DNA of 64,000 nt from Pelobates cultripes (taxonomy: Eukaryota; Chordata; Amphibia; Anura; Pelobatidae): assembly GCA_933207985.1 (NCBI GenBank), contig OW240921.1, positions 106,219,165 to 106,283,164 of the forward strand, in the 5' to 3' direction. A model generated the notes under the pieces. That model was given only the letters and a program-made list of their open reading frames with translations. It ran no database searches and was not told the origin of the DNA. Shown here piece by piece: positions 10,839-23,600 of this stretch; positions within the stretch are counted from its first letter, which is position 1; each line of letters begins with the position of its first letter. A program made the translations under genes and the position numbers.

Positions 10839-11287
10839 ATTAATAAAGGGACACACCACACTCCTAAAGCTTGCTGAATAGCTTTATGTGTGAAGAGAGT
10901 GTGCCCTCATTTTACAAAACGTGCAGATTTCAAAAGAATTTTAACATTATAATAAATTAACCTTGTTACATCTCCCCATGGCTGTTAATCAGACAACCAG
11001 TCCTGTTATTCGTGGTTTGTTTAGCTTGGTGAAGCAAACCTCAAGTGGCACCAATTGCTCAGAGCACCTGCCTTGCAAAGACTTCTCATTGAGCTGCATT
11101 AGGAAGTCTACAATTGGACAGCCACAAACCTTCTGTGCAGGGTTAAAAGGGGAGGGCTTGCAAAAGATGTAGACAGGAGAGTTGTAGCTTCTGCAAGTTT
11201 TTCAGATGCATAATTAAACGTATGTATGCATTCATTGCGGATATATCTACTAAACAGTGTTTTAGCTGGGAACTTCAATCCCTTTAA
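10839..11287. mobile_element. TTAAAGGGACAC-family interspersed repeat
   Basis: It runs from TTAATAAAGGGACACACC to CAATCCCTTTAA, with a body shared with 7763-8190 in opposite orientation and with the fragment near 4373-4472. Non-coding; open frames inside it are not genes. Confidence 0.55.
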
Positions 11288-11349
11288 TTGAAAAACTAAG
11301 GAATATGAATATAAATAAAACATTCCAGCAGTTCCCCCTTCGCTCAAGC

Positions 11350-11742
11350 CCACCCCAAGCGCAGAAAGGGTTATAAACCCTTTTATAATTTACCTGAATC
11401 CAGCGCCGATGTTCCTCGGTGCTGGGTCAGGATACGCCTCTGCTCCTCCTTCCCGACATCAGCTGGTCTCAGGCACCTAATGTGCATGTGCGTCGATTGC
11501 CCCCCTTGCATTAGGACTACGCCATAGGAAAGCATTTAATCAATGCTTTCCTATTGGATTTTAGCTGACGCTGGATGTCCTCATGCAGAGCGTGAGGATG
11601 TCCAGCATCAGGCTGTTCGGTAGACAGCCACTAGAGTTGGAGTTAACCCTACAAGGTAATAATTGCATCTGATCAATAATTACTATCGCAGGATTAATGG
11701 ACATGGGACTATGCACCCTGGGTGCCTATAGAGTCCCTTCAA
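11350..11742. mobile_element. Degraded copy of the 7183-type MITE
   Basis: Shared blocks include CAGCGCCG...TTCCTCGGTGCTGGG, GGAAAGCATTTAATCAATGCTTTCC, CAGCCACTAGAG and a closing GGGTGCCTATAGAGTCCCTT. The left terminus is unclear. Confidence 0.55.
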
Positions 11743-14589
11743 TTGTATTAATAAAATAACAAAACAAAGTTAGTAAGAAGTTACTTAGCAAAACACAAGC
11801 GTGTTACAGGCAGACCCCCCGCCCTCACATGCTTACAATTTCATTTCAAATAAAAACTAACAAAATAAATCTAGTGCCATTCTTTCCATTTGCATATGTT
11901 AACAGGCGACTCTTTAATAGCACATTTTGCTTTTTTTATAGCTGAATTTGGCTCTCTTTTATCCCCTCAGGGTTTGTTGCTCATAAGGTGCTTGATAACT
12001 AAAAAGCTATTATTATTTTTATAATATACTGCTGTCACGAGTGATTTAACTCGGCAGAGAGACATAAAGATTCCCATTAAGCATTTCTTCCCCCAACCGG
12101 TAGAATTGGATTGGTTAATTCCTTCTAGCTGTGACTTGTTATATGTTTAAAGACTGTAGACTTCTATCACTGAATCAGTAGCCCATACCAATGAAGATTA
12201 AAACTTCCTCAGCAAGAGAAAGATAGATTTGATGCTAGAATCATGTTGAAAAGCACAGATTTTTCTTTCTTGATCTCTACGGCAGTTAAAGATACAGTAT
12301 CGGCAGCTGGAAAACCTGGAGTTTTAGTAAAGCTTTAACTTGTACAATTATTGTTTAACTTATATAATTTATTATTTTTTAACTTGTACAATTTATAATT
12401 ATTATTATTTTAGTGTGAACAGAAATGCAGTTGAGTTCTATGTCCTGACCCCATTTCCAAGGATATTAAAATCCCTGATCTGATACCTGGGGATATGATT
12501 AACTTTTAGTTTTAAAACATGCTGTAACAGATTTTTCTGTTATACCAAAGATTTTGACTTCTCTGATAGGTCCCCGTGTAAAAATAAAGTATCCTGAAAC
12601 AAGGGAAAGCCTGGTCAATATATCTATTTCTAATAGCAGGTAATTGGTACCCTTATAGATGCCATTAAACAGGTAAATTTGACAAACAGATTGCACCATC
12701 CTCCACTTAGGGAAAATATGAGTGGCTTTTAACCTTTCTTCCACTTCTTGGCTTGAAATGTAATACATAGTGGACTAAGGGCCCCCCAAGCCTCTAACTA
12801 AAAGGAGTCCCAGTATCAGTGCTAGTAGGGCCAGGACACTTGCATGCTCTCTGCCACCAATATGTGTAACACCCCTCGAAATCAAGGACCAAGAGAACAT
12901 TCCTTTAATAACTGGCTTCTGCCCTACTTTTCATTTTAAAATGAATTTGCCACTACCTAGTCCTCCACTCTCAAAACCTTTGTCTTGTTTCATAGTACCT
13001 TATTAATAAAATACCTATTTAAATACTCATTAGCAAGTGTGTTAATACTATGTAGCTCTGAGATACACAACCATAAGTTTGAAGTGAAGAGGGACACTTT
13101 GAAACCTGCACGAAATCCTGTCCATCCCAAAAAAAAAACAACAAAAAAAAACATGAAGTATGCATGCATCCTAGCTCATCAAATGTTTAAAAGACACTCC
13201 TAAGAATCAGACCCTTATCAAAGGACTATGAATTCAAGAACAATTGAATAAACTCTACAATCATGACCTGGGTAGAATCATGAGAATTTAAAGCATCTTT
13301 GCATAAAGAATGATAACATTCTAACATTTTTAGAATCCAAATGTCACTTGCCCTTTGTAGTATTTAGCAAAGAGAGGCAAGTCTATTCATTACAGACTTC
13401 CGACAAGACCCTTCACAGCAATATTGGCTACTGTGATGGATACTCAATGTGTCATCAAATACAGAAACACAACCACTTCGCTCTCATGGTTCCATGAACA
13501 GCGCTGACATGAAGACATTTGCTCATAAAAACGTTTGTACAAGTCATCAAGCAAATCCATTTCAACTGTGGCTTGTATGATTACATATACCAGATGATTT
13601 CAGTAACACAAGAGACTCAAAGCTGAAAGGCATCATGGTGTATGTAATGTGCAAAGGATTCCGGAGACAATTCTCATTGGATCAAGTGTAAACATTTATA
13701 GATCTTAGGGGCTTGTTCGCTAAAGTTTTTTTTTTTCAGATCAACATTTTTTTGCCAAAATTTCACTACAAAGTAACACATGGAGTGTTATAACCTCTTC
13801 ATATATTTTAAGTAAAGTGTCCTAGAGCATTTGCTGATGGTTTACCAATGCACCAGCATCCCCCACCATCCGTAGGGCCTCGTCAGGAGGACCAGACCAC
13901 TTCATTTAGATTAGTCATTTATTTTAAACAAGATCCATTATAGTGTCTGAGGCAAATGTAACAGAAGTTATGAAGAAAAAAACCCCACAATAGGCAAGTC
14001 CTTGAAGAGTTTGAAAGATGCCGAGTACGTTCATGTGATGTTCTTAGCCATCACTGTTCTGATTAGTGAGGAACCGTTATCCATAGCATTACTGGTGGGT
14101 AGGTTCCACCAGCAGCAGACAACTGTTTTTCATCATTACACCATAAGTAAACTGTTTAGTAGTGGAATGAGGCATCAGGCCAGGACATTTCGGCATCAAC
14201 CACTTGAAAAGGAATTGGTTGATGCCCAGGAATGTTCCTTCAAATATTTTTTTGGTTTCATTTGTTTTGGAACATGGACAGCAGATACATATTGCATACA
14301 TGTGGTTTTCGTTGTACTATCCAAAATAAAGCAATACATTATACAGAAACTATTTCCTGTGAAATTGAATAAAACTTATAAAATCATTCATAAAACGTGT
14401 TTGCCGCCTCAATCCCCCATACAATTATGTTTTTTCTTTTAAAAGTATATTAAAAGATTTGGCAACTAATAACAATCCAGTTTAAACCTGTTACAGTAAG
14501 TGCACAAATTGCATGGAGGAGAAACAGAACCATTGTAAATATATTTAAATAAAGCATTTTGGATTCTTACATTTATTTACATCTGAGTG
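11743..14589. other. Long non-coding stretch
   Basis: No gene recognised. The longest open frame (14002-14442, plus) has no recognisable domain, no neighbouring exon signal and a composition typical of non-coding DNA. Confidence 0.4.
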
Positions 14590-15122
14590 CAGGTGTTATT
14601 TTACCCCGGCATGGAAAAATAATACTTTTGCAGAAAGGGTTAAACATAACTTTAGTGACTGGCTTCTTGACAGCCACAAGAGCCGCTTGCACTGACTAAG
14701 TGAAACTGTCACATGATGTTGCAGCCCATAGAAATGCACTAAATTCAATGCTTTACTATGACTAGCACTTGGATGCACAACAGTACACTAACTTTTAACA
14801 CCTACCATTCAGTCTTGTTTTGCTCCTTCCCCTATCTGATGTGATTGGCCCTGCTTTGAAACATTTCTCCAAGCTGGGAAATCTAACTCAATAACCTCAA
14901 AATGGCTTTGCTCATAGCAGGGAGCTTCTGGCTGCAGAGAGGCTCGGAGCAGTACCTGACAGATCACCAGGCAAGAAATCAAATGATTAGCAAACATTTT
15001 GACTACTTACATTGGGAGGTGTGGGTGGCGTGTGCAACAAGTTGTAGTGGTTATGGTGCTTGAAGATTTATTTAAGGACAACTGACTATTTATGCAGCTA
15101 TAGTGTTGCATATGGTTCTTTA
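14590..15122. mobile_element. Probable degraded MITE
   Basis: It contains features shared with other MITEs here: TTTGCAGAAAGGGTTAAACAT, a CATAGAAATGCAC...CAATGCTTTACTATG pair and a closing TATGGTTCTTTAAGG. Boundaries are approximate and the call is tentative. Confidence 0.35.
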
Positions 15123-15410
15123 AGGATACTATGTGAATATGGAATGAACCACTCCGATAAAGATTGCAGGTCTTCAGAGATACGAAGAATAAATGTGTAG
15201 GTTATTTCATACCTGCATGAGGTCTTTACTAACCATATTGTGATGACGGCAAATTGTAAAATAATGACCAATGAAAAAAATGGATTGCTTTCAAATGTAA
15301 TCTGCCCATATTTCAAATTCAATCAAACTAAGTTCTATGCTGACTGACAGACATGCTAAAAATTAACACAAATTATTATTCTTCATTGGTGTAAGCAAAA
15401 AATACCTAAA

Positions 15411-15740
15411 ATGAGGGGAAGGAGCCAGCGCTCAACCTGATCAGTTGCATACTTACGGCTCTCCGACGATCAAAACCCCTAACAACCTAAATTCTGCACA
15501 AATCAGCTGCTAATTACACTACAAGAAGCCCAGCGGCACCCCAACACTGATGGGGAGAAAAACTAAAAAAAAAAAAAACGCACCCAGATCGGCCTCAGCA
15601 ATCCGCTGATATTGGTGAATTCTTGAGGAGACCGCATGGCGCCGCAGGACTACTCTGACAGCTCGGACGACATCCCCCTGCATAGCTCGGAGAATCTGGG
15701 ATATCGAGGGCTGGCTAAGTCTGTACAGCCGACAGCAGTT
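15411..15740 (+). mobile_element. L1-like LINE, 5' UTR and ORF1 N-terminus
   Basis: The segment starts near ATGAGGGGAAGGAGCCAG. It contains a 35-codon open stretch from ATG 15636 (MAPQDYSDSSDDIPLHSSEN...) to 15740, where the solo LTR interrupts it. The same frame resumes at 16351 after the LTR and one copy of its 4-bp target duplication, so both halves belong to one ORF1. The matching segment is missing beside the second copy of the locus, because that contig enters the retrovirus at this point. Confidence 0.65.
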
Positions 15741-16863
15741 TGTAGTAGATGATTTACTGCAAACCAATTAGTTTGAATGACTGTTCCTGTCCAAATTAAA
15801 GATAATAAAGTTGCGTGCACGCAGAAGTAAATTCACACTGAGACACAGAGTTCAGGTTAATGAAAGAACTTCGGAGAAGTTTAATGGCTTCTGAATAAAA
15901 AGCAGGCTCGCAGGCCCTTTTAAAGGCATTATTACATCATTGAAGAAAATCAAGATATAGACAAATAGACATTGTTAATTGGCTTAGGTGCTAAGTAGTT
16001 AGTAAAATGCCCTCCCTACGGGGTGTACCATCTTAGGTCACTATCCTCGTCATGATTGTCTCCTCCAGGTTTTAGCGCCATTTTGTTAACATGAGGAGCT
16101 CACTCGACGGGAGGGGCCTTTTGGCAGCTATCCATTTAGAGTGTAGCCTGGCACTGTTAGTTTCTCAAGGTTAGGTTTCAAGGCTTTTAGTAAATACACA
16201 TTTTATCAAAGCTATTTCTTGCTGACATGCAAATTCTATGTTCTATAGACAAAGCTTTCTTGTAAAACTATGGGGCCTCTTAGAGGTATAGCAAGAGGAT
16301 TTAAAGGGGCCTTACAGATTTATAGAGGCCTAATAATTCTACAACAAGTTCACCCGGTCACCACGGAGATACTCAGTTTTCTCCTCTCAGACCTGCGCCA
16401 GACACTATCCGCAGAGATCTCCCAAGTAAGGGAAGATGTCAAAGGGTTTGCCGCTCGCCTCACGACTGTGGAGCAGATTACCCAAATGCACGCAGCTCAG
16501 ATGACAGAACTCCAGACACAGGTGAGAGAACTTACCTTGGCTCACACTACACTGACCCACCAACTAGCAGCCATGGAGGATAAACGTAGATGGAAGCACA
16601 TTAGAATCCGAGGTCTCTCTGATACTGTGACCCCAGCTGAGCTGCCCCATCTCCTCCGCAGGCTCTTCGCAACTCTGCTGCCCCCTAAGCAAGCAAAAGG
16701 AATACAGCTGGATGGCATGTTTCGCCTACCCCAAAGTACACAAGCGGAGCCCACAAAATGGCGGCCGGCCCACACACCACAGCCACGTGCATGGTCAGGA
16801 GGGAAACTGAGCTCCGATATGACCGCATATTCAGGGCAGTCTGGGAGAATCTGGAGGCCTTAA
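15636..16863 (+). pseudogene. L1-like ORF1 (coiled coil plus RRM), split by an LTR
   Basis: ORF1 of an L1-type retrotransposon, an RNA-binding trimeric chaperone in active elements. It lies in two pieces, 15636-15740 and 16351-16863. After the insertion come a heptad-rich coiled coil (LRQTLSAEISQVREDVKG ... ELQTQVRELTLAHTTL), then an RRM-like segment (KHIRIRGLSDTVTPAELPHL and GIQLDGMFRLPQ). The frame degenerates after about 16785: the expected C-terminal strand (ELRYDRIFRAVWENLEAL) is legible only in another frame. The element is therefore dead through decay as well as by the LTR insertion. The open frame that starts at 16270 begins inside the LTR, so its first 27 codons are not ORF1. Confidence 0.75.
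15741..16346 (-). mobile_element. Solo retroviral LTR (606 bp) with AGTT target duplication
   Basis: In minus orientation it begins TGTTGTAGAATTATTAGG and ends CATCTACTACA. The flanks are AGTT at 15737-15740 and 16347-16350, a 4-bp duplication. The LTR 3' end is confirmed by the paralogous copy at 35054, where it is followed after two bases by a primer-binding site. A candidate poly(A) signal on the minus strand is ATTAAA (TTTAAT at 15880-15885, plus), with a TTTTAAAAGG TATA-like string upstream of it. No internal retroviral sequence remains here. Confidence 0.9.
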
Positions 16864-18356
16864 TGCAATCTCAGCAAAAGGAATCCTTATCTGGCGGCAT
16901 GCTGCAGGGCCCGACGTGTTAAGGCAAAGAAAGGGATGGGACAAACACCCCATACCCCACACTCAAGACGAACACTCACCAGAAAAGGTTCGCCCCAACA
17001 GCGTCCACCTGGAGCCATGCTAAGACTAGCCACAGTCCGCACAAAACCCCTAAAACCAAAAGGACCCCCAAGGTACAGCTCCACAGACAGCCTCGCCGAA
17101 ATGCAATGACATGGATCGGATTCAAGAGGGGCAAATCTGCACAACTCACAGCCATGAATCTACGCTACTTACTAGGCAAACCTGCACCCCGCACTGATGC
17201 TCCCCTCCACTGCACGCCCGGAACACAGAGCACGAGACAAAGCCTGTCACACCAAGAAGCCACAGCGACCCCACAAGGCATCGGCTGAAGATCTCGACAG
17301 CAGGACAGCCATGCAGACTTTGGGACAGTAAGCCCCTTCGTGGAGATGCACCACATACAACATGGCAGGCCCACCAAACACGCTTCCATGAACCCCCAGC
17401 TGTAACGAGGCTCACCCCACACACCTACACCCATTAGACCTCAACAACCGGACAAAGGTACATACCACTCAAGGAACTATTGTGGGGAAACAAGCACAAA
17501 CACAGCTACACGTAAACAACCACACACTCATGCATGATCCAACATAACCACATTAGAAACCACCTGCCTCTCCGTGTACCCCAGGGGCTACCCTAATCTG
17601 GGGATTGGCTGAGTCGGAGACTCTCTGATGACAGTGGGCTAATTACCTAAGCTCTGAGCCCTTTATGGTATCGGTGAACACCATCTTGCTCTAGTTTTGT
17701 GCCGTTTAACTGCATGAGTAGAATATGCTTCCCTGTAACTGTTATTTTTTTTTATTACGCATTGCACTGTGCCATTCCTACCCTATGCGGTGCAGTCCCG
17801 GTGGAACTTCCCCTCTTTTAGCCAGCTAAGATTGTCTTATTATAGGTCAAAATGACTTCTTTAACATGCATGCCTTGCCTTTAACTATCTTCTCCTCATG
17901 TAGGCCTAGTTACCATATTACTAACCCACAAGTGATTAAAGTTACTCATGTCTAAGCTTTAACCCCTTAAGGACCAAACTTCTGAAATAAAAGGGAATCA
18001 TGACATGTCACACGTCATGTGTCCTTAAGGGGTTAATCCACGTGCATATTACACACTGCCTACTTCTTAACTATACCTCTATTATGTTGCATATGCACAG
18101 TGTTTTTCTTTTCCTTGTTTTTCATAATTTCATTTCGTAAAAAGTTATGCTAGAGTGCCACGATGCAAGGCATTGCAATATACTGAAGCATATTTAGCCT
18201 GCTTATTCTCATAATGCATTATTCTGATTTCTCAACTACTATGTCAATGTGTATTCAATATGCTTGCTACTGCTTCTGTGGTACGGCGAGATATCTTGTT
18301 ATATGTAATATAATGCACAAGAAAATAAAGAACTAAAAAAATATAATAAAAAAATA
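16864..18356 (+). mobile_element. L1-like LINE, remaining 3' part
   Basis: Sequence between the ORF1 remnant and an A-rich tail (GAAAATAAAGAACTAAAAAAATA... near 18320-18352). No reverse-transcriptase or endonuclease motifs are legible, so most or all of ORF2 is missing; this looks like an internally deleted element ending in a LINE-type 3' UTR. A TTAA-type MITE is nested at 17959-18036. Confidence 0.5.
17959..18036. mobile_element. 78-bp TTAA-flanked palindromic MITE
   Basis: It runs TTAACCCCTTAAGGACC ... GTCCTTAAGGGGTTAA, so the ends are inverted repeats that include the TTAA target. The centre ATGACATGTCACACGTCATG is itself nearly palindromic. The copy at 37267-37341 lacks three bases (TCA) of this one. 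Confidence 0.85.
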
Positions 18357-19338
18357 TCCATTTGGCATCTGTTTTTTATAATTATTATAAGTTTATCCTG
18401 TATTATGTTTCTTTAGGTGTGGAAGCAATTAACTAATGTTCACTTCTAATTTTAGTGTAAATCCCATTTCAAATAGCATAATATCAAACATGCATGCTGG
18501 TCTCAACTAGGAATGATGAAACCAGTAGTTTGCCAAAATGCTTTTTACACTATTTACCACAAGATGGCAGCAGAAGATTGCACACGGGACAGCAAGAAAG
18601 AAGGGGGGAAAAACAGCCAATTTTTTATTGATTTTTTTACTTTTATTGTCAAAAAAACGTACATGTAAAAAATTTATGAAATTTTGCATTATTTAGTTTT
18701 CTATCATAAATCTTAAATACAGCTCACATTGCCACTTTTTTCTTTACAGAATTCACTATTCTTATTCCAAATATACAGAGCACTCACTACTATCCAATTT
18801 CTCATGTTGAAGACTCTTGCCAACAGCACCTTGCACGAGTATTTACTTAAGTAAAAATTCCAAATTTAAGGCCAGAATCGACACATTTCTCTAAATCTGA
18901 AATCATAACAGACTTAGCCAAACGGGAATCTCTATTTTTACAGGTTTATTTACTCATTTCCTATTGGCCCCAGAGTCAATAACCTCCACAGAACATACTA
19001 TTGGATTGGACCCCTGGACAATGAATAAAGTTATACAAGAATTCATTTTGAGTTCCTTACGATTTAAACTTTAATGAAGAACACAGTCCATTTATTGCCA
19101 AATGACTACTGAAATCCAGCCAAATACTACACTGTCATTTGGTTGTTACCAGCTGGCTGTTTTACCCCATTTGGCAATTCATAAAAGGCAAACTTGGCTA
19201 TTTAAGACAGATTTGCACATAAAATTTGGCTACATTTCAGTTGTCTGTTAAAATCAGCTTAATCTCCATATCTGAACTGCAACAGGAGTTACCTTCATTT
19301 GGTTGTTCCAATCCACCTGGTAAATTCAACCCGGAATT
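18357..19338. other. Non-coding stretch
   Basis: AT-rich, no gene recognised; equivalent to about 37662-38645 in copy 2. Confidence 0.4.
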
Positions 19339-19776
19339 TTAAAGGAGCACTATAGGGTCAGGAACACAAACAAGTATTCCTGATGATATAGTGCAAAACC
19401 ATCATTAAGGCTTGCCCCCTCCTCCCCCCTTTAAAAGCCTGAAAGACATCTTATTTTGAGCGCTATGCGGATGCGCTGGCACTGGCCCCGCCCCCTGGGT
19501 GACATCAGAATTGCTGAATTTTAGCCAATCCAATGCTTTCCTATGGGGAAAGCATTATATTGGCTAAAATCATAAAGGGGCAGGGCCAAACACCGTTTTG
19601 ACCAATCAGCACCTCCTCATGCAGATGCATTGAATCAATGCATCTCTATGAGAAAAATGCAGTGTACCCATGCAGAACACTGAAAAAGGCAGTGTTTGCA
19701 TGAAAATGCCTGAAGGCAATGATTATACTCACCAGAAGAACTACATTAGTTGTTATGGTCACTAGTGTCCCTTTAA
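19339..19776. mobile_element. TTAA-flanked MITE (GGAGCACTATAGGGTCAGGA family)
   Basis: TTAAAGGAGCACTATAGGGT at the left end, GTCACTAGTGTCCCTTTAA at the right, TTAA at both edges. It has an internal palindromic pair (TTTTAGCCAAT...CAATGCTTTCC / GGAAAGCATT...ATTGGCTAAAA). A relative in the opposite orientation is at 51211-51772. Second copy at 38646-39083. Confidence 0.75.
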
Positions 19777-20155
19777 GATCCCTATCCCCACTATCTCTAA
19801 TGACGCCTGCAATCCTAAATCCCACTCAAACAATATTGTTCTACTTTAAAATATCTAATTGGCTTTTAGTTACAAAAAAAATTAATCAGACTCCTATGTT
19901 TAAATTGTAAGCCAATTAACACTTGAGGATTAGAGGAGCAGAATTTGGAATTTTTGTCTTCCATAGGAAGAAACAAGGAGTGAACTTGAAACTTCAATGT
20001 CAGTTATAATTTTCTCCATCTGTTCAAAAGGGTCAGGTGAAGACTCTAAAATGTATTCTGATCAGGTAATGGGAACAGATGGGGTAGAACAGAGGGATAA
20101 TATGTACAAATACATAAAATAATGGTTTGTATTTAATCCTCATTATACCTTATGA

Positions 20156-20656
20156 TTAAAGGACCACTCTATGCACCCAGACCACTTCAGCTTAATGAAG
20201 TGGTCTGGGTGCCAGGTCCAGCCAGGGTTAACCCTTTTTTTTAATAAACATAGCAGTTTCAGAGAAACTGCTATGTTTATGTTAGGGTTAATCCAGCCTC
20301 CATCCTCTAGTGGCTGTCTCATTGACAGCCGCTAGAGGTGCTTGCGTGATTCTCACTGTGAAAATCACAGTGAGAAGACGCCAGCGTCCACAGGAAAGCA
20401 TTATGAATGCTTTCCTATGAGACTGGCTGAATGCGCGCGCAGCTCTTGCCCTGCGTGCGCATTCAGCCGAAAGGGAGGAGAGGAGGCGGAGAGGAGGAGG
20501 AGAGCTCCCCGCCGGCGCTGGAAAAAAAGATAAGTTTTAACCCCTTCCTCTCCCCAGAGCCAGGCGGGAGGGGGACCCTGAGGGTGGGGGCACCCTCAGG
20601 GCACTATAGTGCCAAGAAAACGAGTATGTTTTCCTGGCACTATAGTTGTCCTTTAA
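20156..20656. mobile_element. TTAA-flanked MITE (CACCCAGACCACTT family)
   Basis: TTAAAGGACCACTCTATGCACC at the left, CTGGCACTATAGTTGTCCTTTAA at the right. It is rich in internal inverted pairs (CACCCAGACCACTTCAGC / GAAGTGGTCTGGGTG; AACATAGCAGTTTC / GAAACTGCTATGTT; TCACTGTGA / TCACAGTGA). It shares its body with 7183-7617. Second copy at 39463-39963. Confidence 0.8.
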
Positions 20657-23600
20657 CAGACGTGCACAAATTATTTTCAGCTGGGACGAACAAAACAAAT
20701 GCCTTTTAATCTGCGCCTAAACAAACAGACCAGTACAGAATTTACCTGTGAAGCCTTATTTAAGGATTACACAGGTAAATCCTAGACGGATCAATTTGTT
20801 AGAGAGCAGATGAGGAATCATTTGATTTGTTTGTCCCAGCTGAAAACATTTGTGTACAAGTATAGTGAACATGACCTTGCTGTAATGAACATTGCTAGTT
20901 TCTCTTATATAATTTGTACAGGCAGAAAATGTACAGATTATATAAGCGAAAATGCCTGTTTTTATGACAAACACGCGTTTCACTATTCCAGATTAGAATC
21001 TCTGAGTAGAACAAACAGTTTTCATTGCGAAAGAATTAAGAGATTACTATAAGAGGGGAAACGCTATTACCATAGCACTAATGCCGAGAAACATCCTGCT
21101 GTATTAAACAGACTGACTGCATTGAGAGCTTCATTAGATGAACTCCGAATTATTGGAATTGGTAATGCAGAAAAAGGTGACTGCCGCACTAATGTTGCAG
21201 ATGATGACTGTGGATTGCTAATTGTTGGATGATTAACTGGGGAAATGACTGGACAAGTGAATACGCCTATGGCTAGAAGAAAAGCCATCTTGTCACACAG
21301 CTGACAACTGGACAAGGAAAGAATTTCCTGTTGAAATAGACCAGCAATAAAATAATGGTATCAAACAGCAAAGAAGAACTGACGAAAAACTATAAAGAAA
21401 GAAGATCTACTTTGACTAAAACTAGTCAAACCTTTTGCTGCGTGCCAAATTATTTTAACATATTAAAGTGCATTCAAGCATCATGGGGGAACGGAAAAAT
21501 TGGCTCATGATGCCACAATTCTTGATTGCAAGGAAACATCACACTCAATTCCAGACACAGAACCAAGAACTTGTTTTAGATAACTGTAAAGGAGAAATAT
21601 TGAACATTTACTATCACGATGTAGGGTTAAAACTAACCATTAGCAATACAGGCAACTATTGACATGTTCATTTCTATGTTAATTTCACATAATGTTTTAA
21701 TAACCATTATACTGATATGTCTGCAACAGTCTTGAAGCAAAATAAATAAATAATAAAAACATACTATTTTTAGAGTTGAGATATTAATAAACATTTAATG
21801 AAGTCGTGTGTTGCCCTTACAGGATGTGCTCAAAATTGTTTATCCACACCCCTCCATCTGTATTATTACACAGAGATGGAATATTGCCAGCTAAATTTCA
21901 TCATGCAGCCATTTAAATGCCAAACTCCATTTTCTTCTCCTAAATCTGTTGCTGCAGTTCATTACTCCCGTTTTACGTGTGATGCTCTTTCTTACTTTAT
22001 TTAATGAAATGTTTACAAATGTTATGATGCTGTACTTTTATATAATGGTAAAATATATTAATGTGGTACCTTCCAAGTTCTATTTTTTTGTACTTTCTAA
22101 AAGCAAATATTTAAAAGCCCCAAAACATAAAAAATGGCAGCAAAAGGATCTTTGTTCCCCTTATCTGTTTAGCGTTAAGTATTGAATAGCCAGAGCTAAG
22201 ACCATCTAACATGTTTCAGAACAGGTTAACCCTATTCATAGGACTAAATTAAACACGTTTGGCTGCTTTAATTCTGGTTATTCATTTTCTAGTCTTTGGT
22301 ATGGAGATAAAAAATAAATATTTTTTTGAAATTTTAATTACCTGTTCCGGAAGAGTGTTTTCATTCGTGCCTCATTCAATACATGGATATTTTGTCACAC
22401 CATATAAGCCACATTGTTTTGCAACCAACTACTTTTTACAGATTACCCAAATATCCGTGAGCCCATTTTAACTCAAGAGAAAATATATAATGCAAACTTG
22501 CTTGCATCACTGCATATCTGCTCCACGCAACTCACAATTTAAATGCTTTACAATTTAAGTCACTTACTGTGGATGAGCTGCTCCTTAAATAGATGCATTG
22601 TTTAGTTGTGATGCTGCTAGTGTCTAAAATGACCAAAGTTAATACATAATACAAGCTTTACAGAGTACTGAACCCCTTTATGTATAAATGTTGGTCATTT
22701 TCCGCTTTTGCACCTCTGCAAATAGATAATGCATGATTTGGTGAGCCATAGAATAATGTTTTTGTATTTAAAACAATATTACAGTGACAAAGCCATGTAT
22801 ACAGATCGGAATCCAGCTTAGAATTCAAAATATCAAAAAGTAGCAAAATAAACTAAACAACCACTGGGACCAAGTTCGAAAAACTAAACATACATCTATC
22901 TCCTGCTTACTCCTGATTGGTTTAGTCATTTCATCATGCATTTGGTCCAAATAAAGCAGTAATGGTTAACCCAATTTCTACAGATAATAAGATCCTAATA
23001 CAAGTAAGATTAGAGTAAAAACACTTCAGTGAGACAGATGAAGAGAGTCCACAGAAGCATTGTAGATTATTCATAAATCACATTCCCCTTGATGTTTTCT
23101 TACAGTAACACCCTCTATGCTGTGCCCTGTGTTCAAGTTATGAGAGTTAAAGGTGTAATTCTCGTAATAGCAGGGAGGCAGATAGATCTGTCTCACCCAC
23201 AAAGTTTGCACAGTCCTCAATGTTGCTAATGTTGGTTCGATACACAGAAACAAAATGGCAATAACCGTTCAGAGCAGCATTCTCTGAGCTACTCCCACAG
23301 TTTCATTACCGGGTATTAGAATTGCAATTATCCCGGCAGCAGCGAGGTGCAAGAAAACCTGCACTATAACAGCAGTTTACATGGTATCGCCGCTGTAATA
23401 GACGGCAGTTCTCCATAAATTGTAGCACTTCTTTATTCCACATAAAATGTTTAACTGCACCAAACACGTATACATTATGAAAAAACTACTAGAAAAGAAA
23501 AATATATATAGAACACGTTCCATTTTTTGTGACTGGCACGTCCTCATAACAGAGGGAGTATAGCCAGTAATTGCAGTTTTGTTTTGTGGTATTCGTACCA

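Noticed and set aside
14002..14442. 146-codon plus-strand open frame
   Set aside because: No recognisable domain, no exon neighbours, AT-rich composition of surrounding non-coding DNA; chance frame.
16270..16350. Apparent start of the 197-codon frame MGPLRGIARGFKG
   Set aside because: These codons lie inside the LTR; the L1 ORF1 part begins only at 16351, and the true ORF1 start is at 15636 before the LTR.
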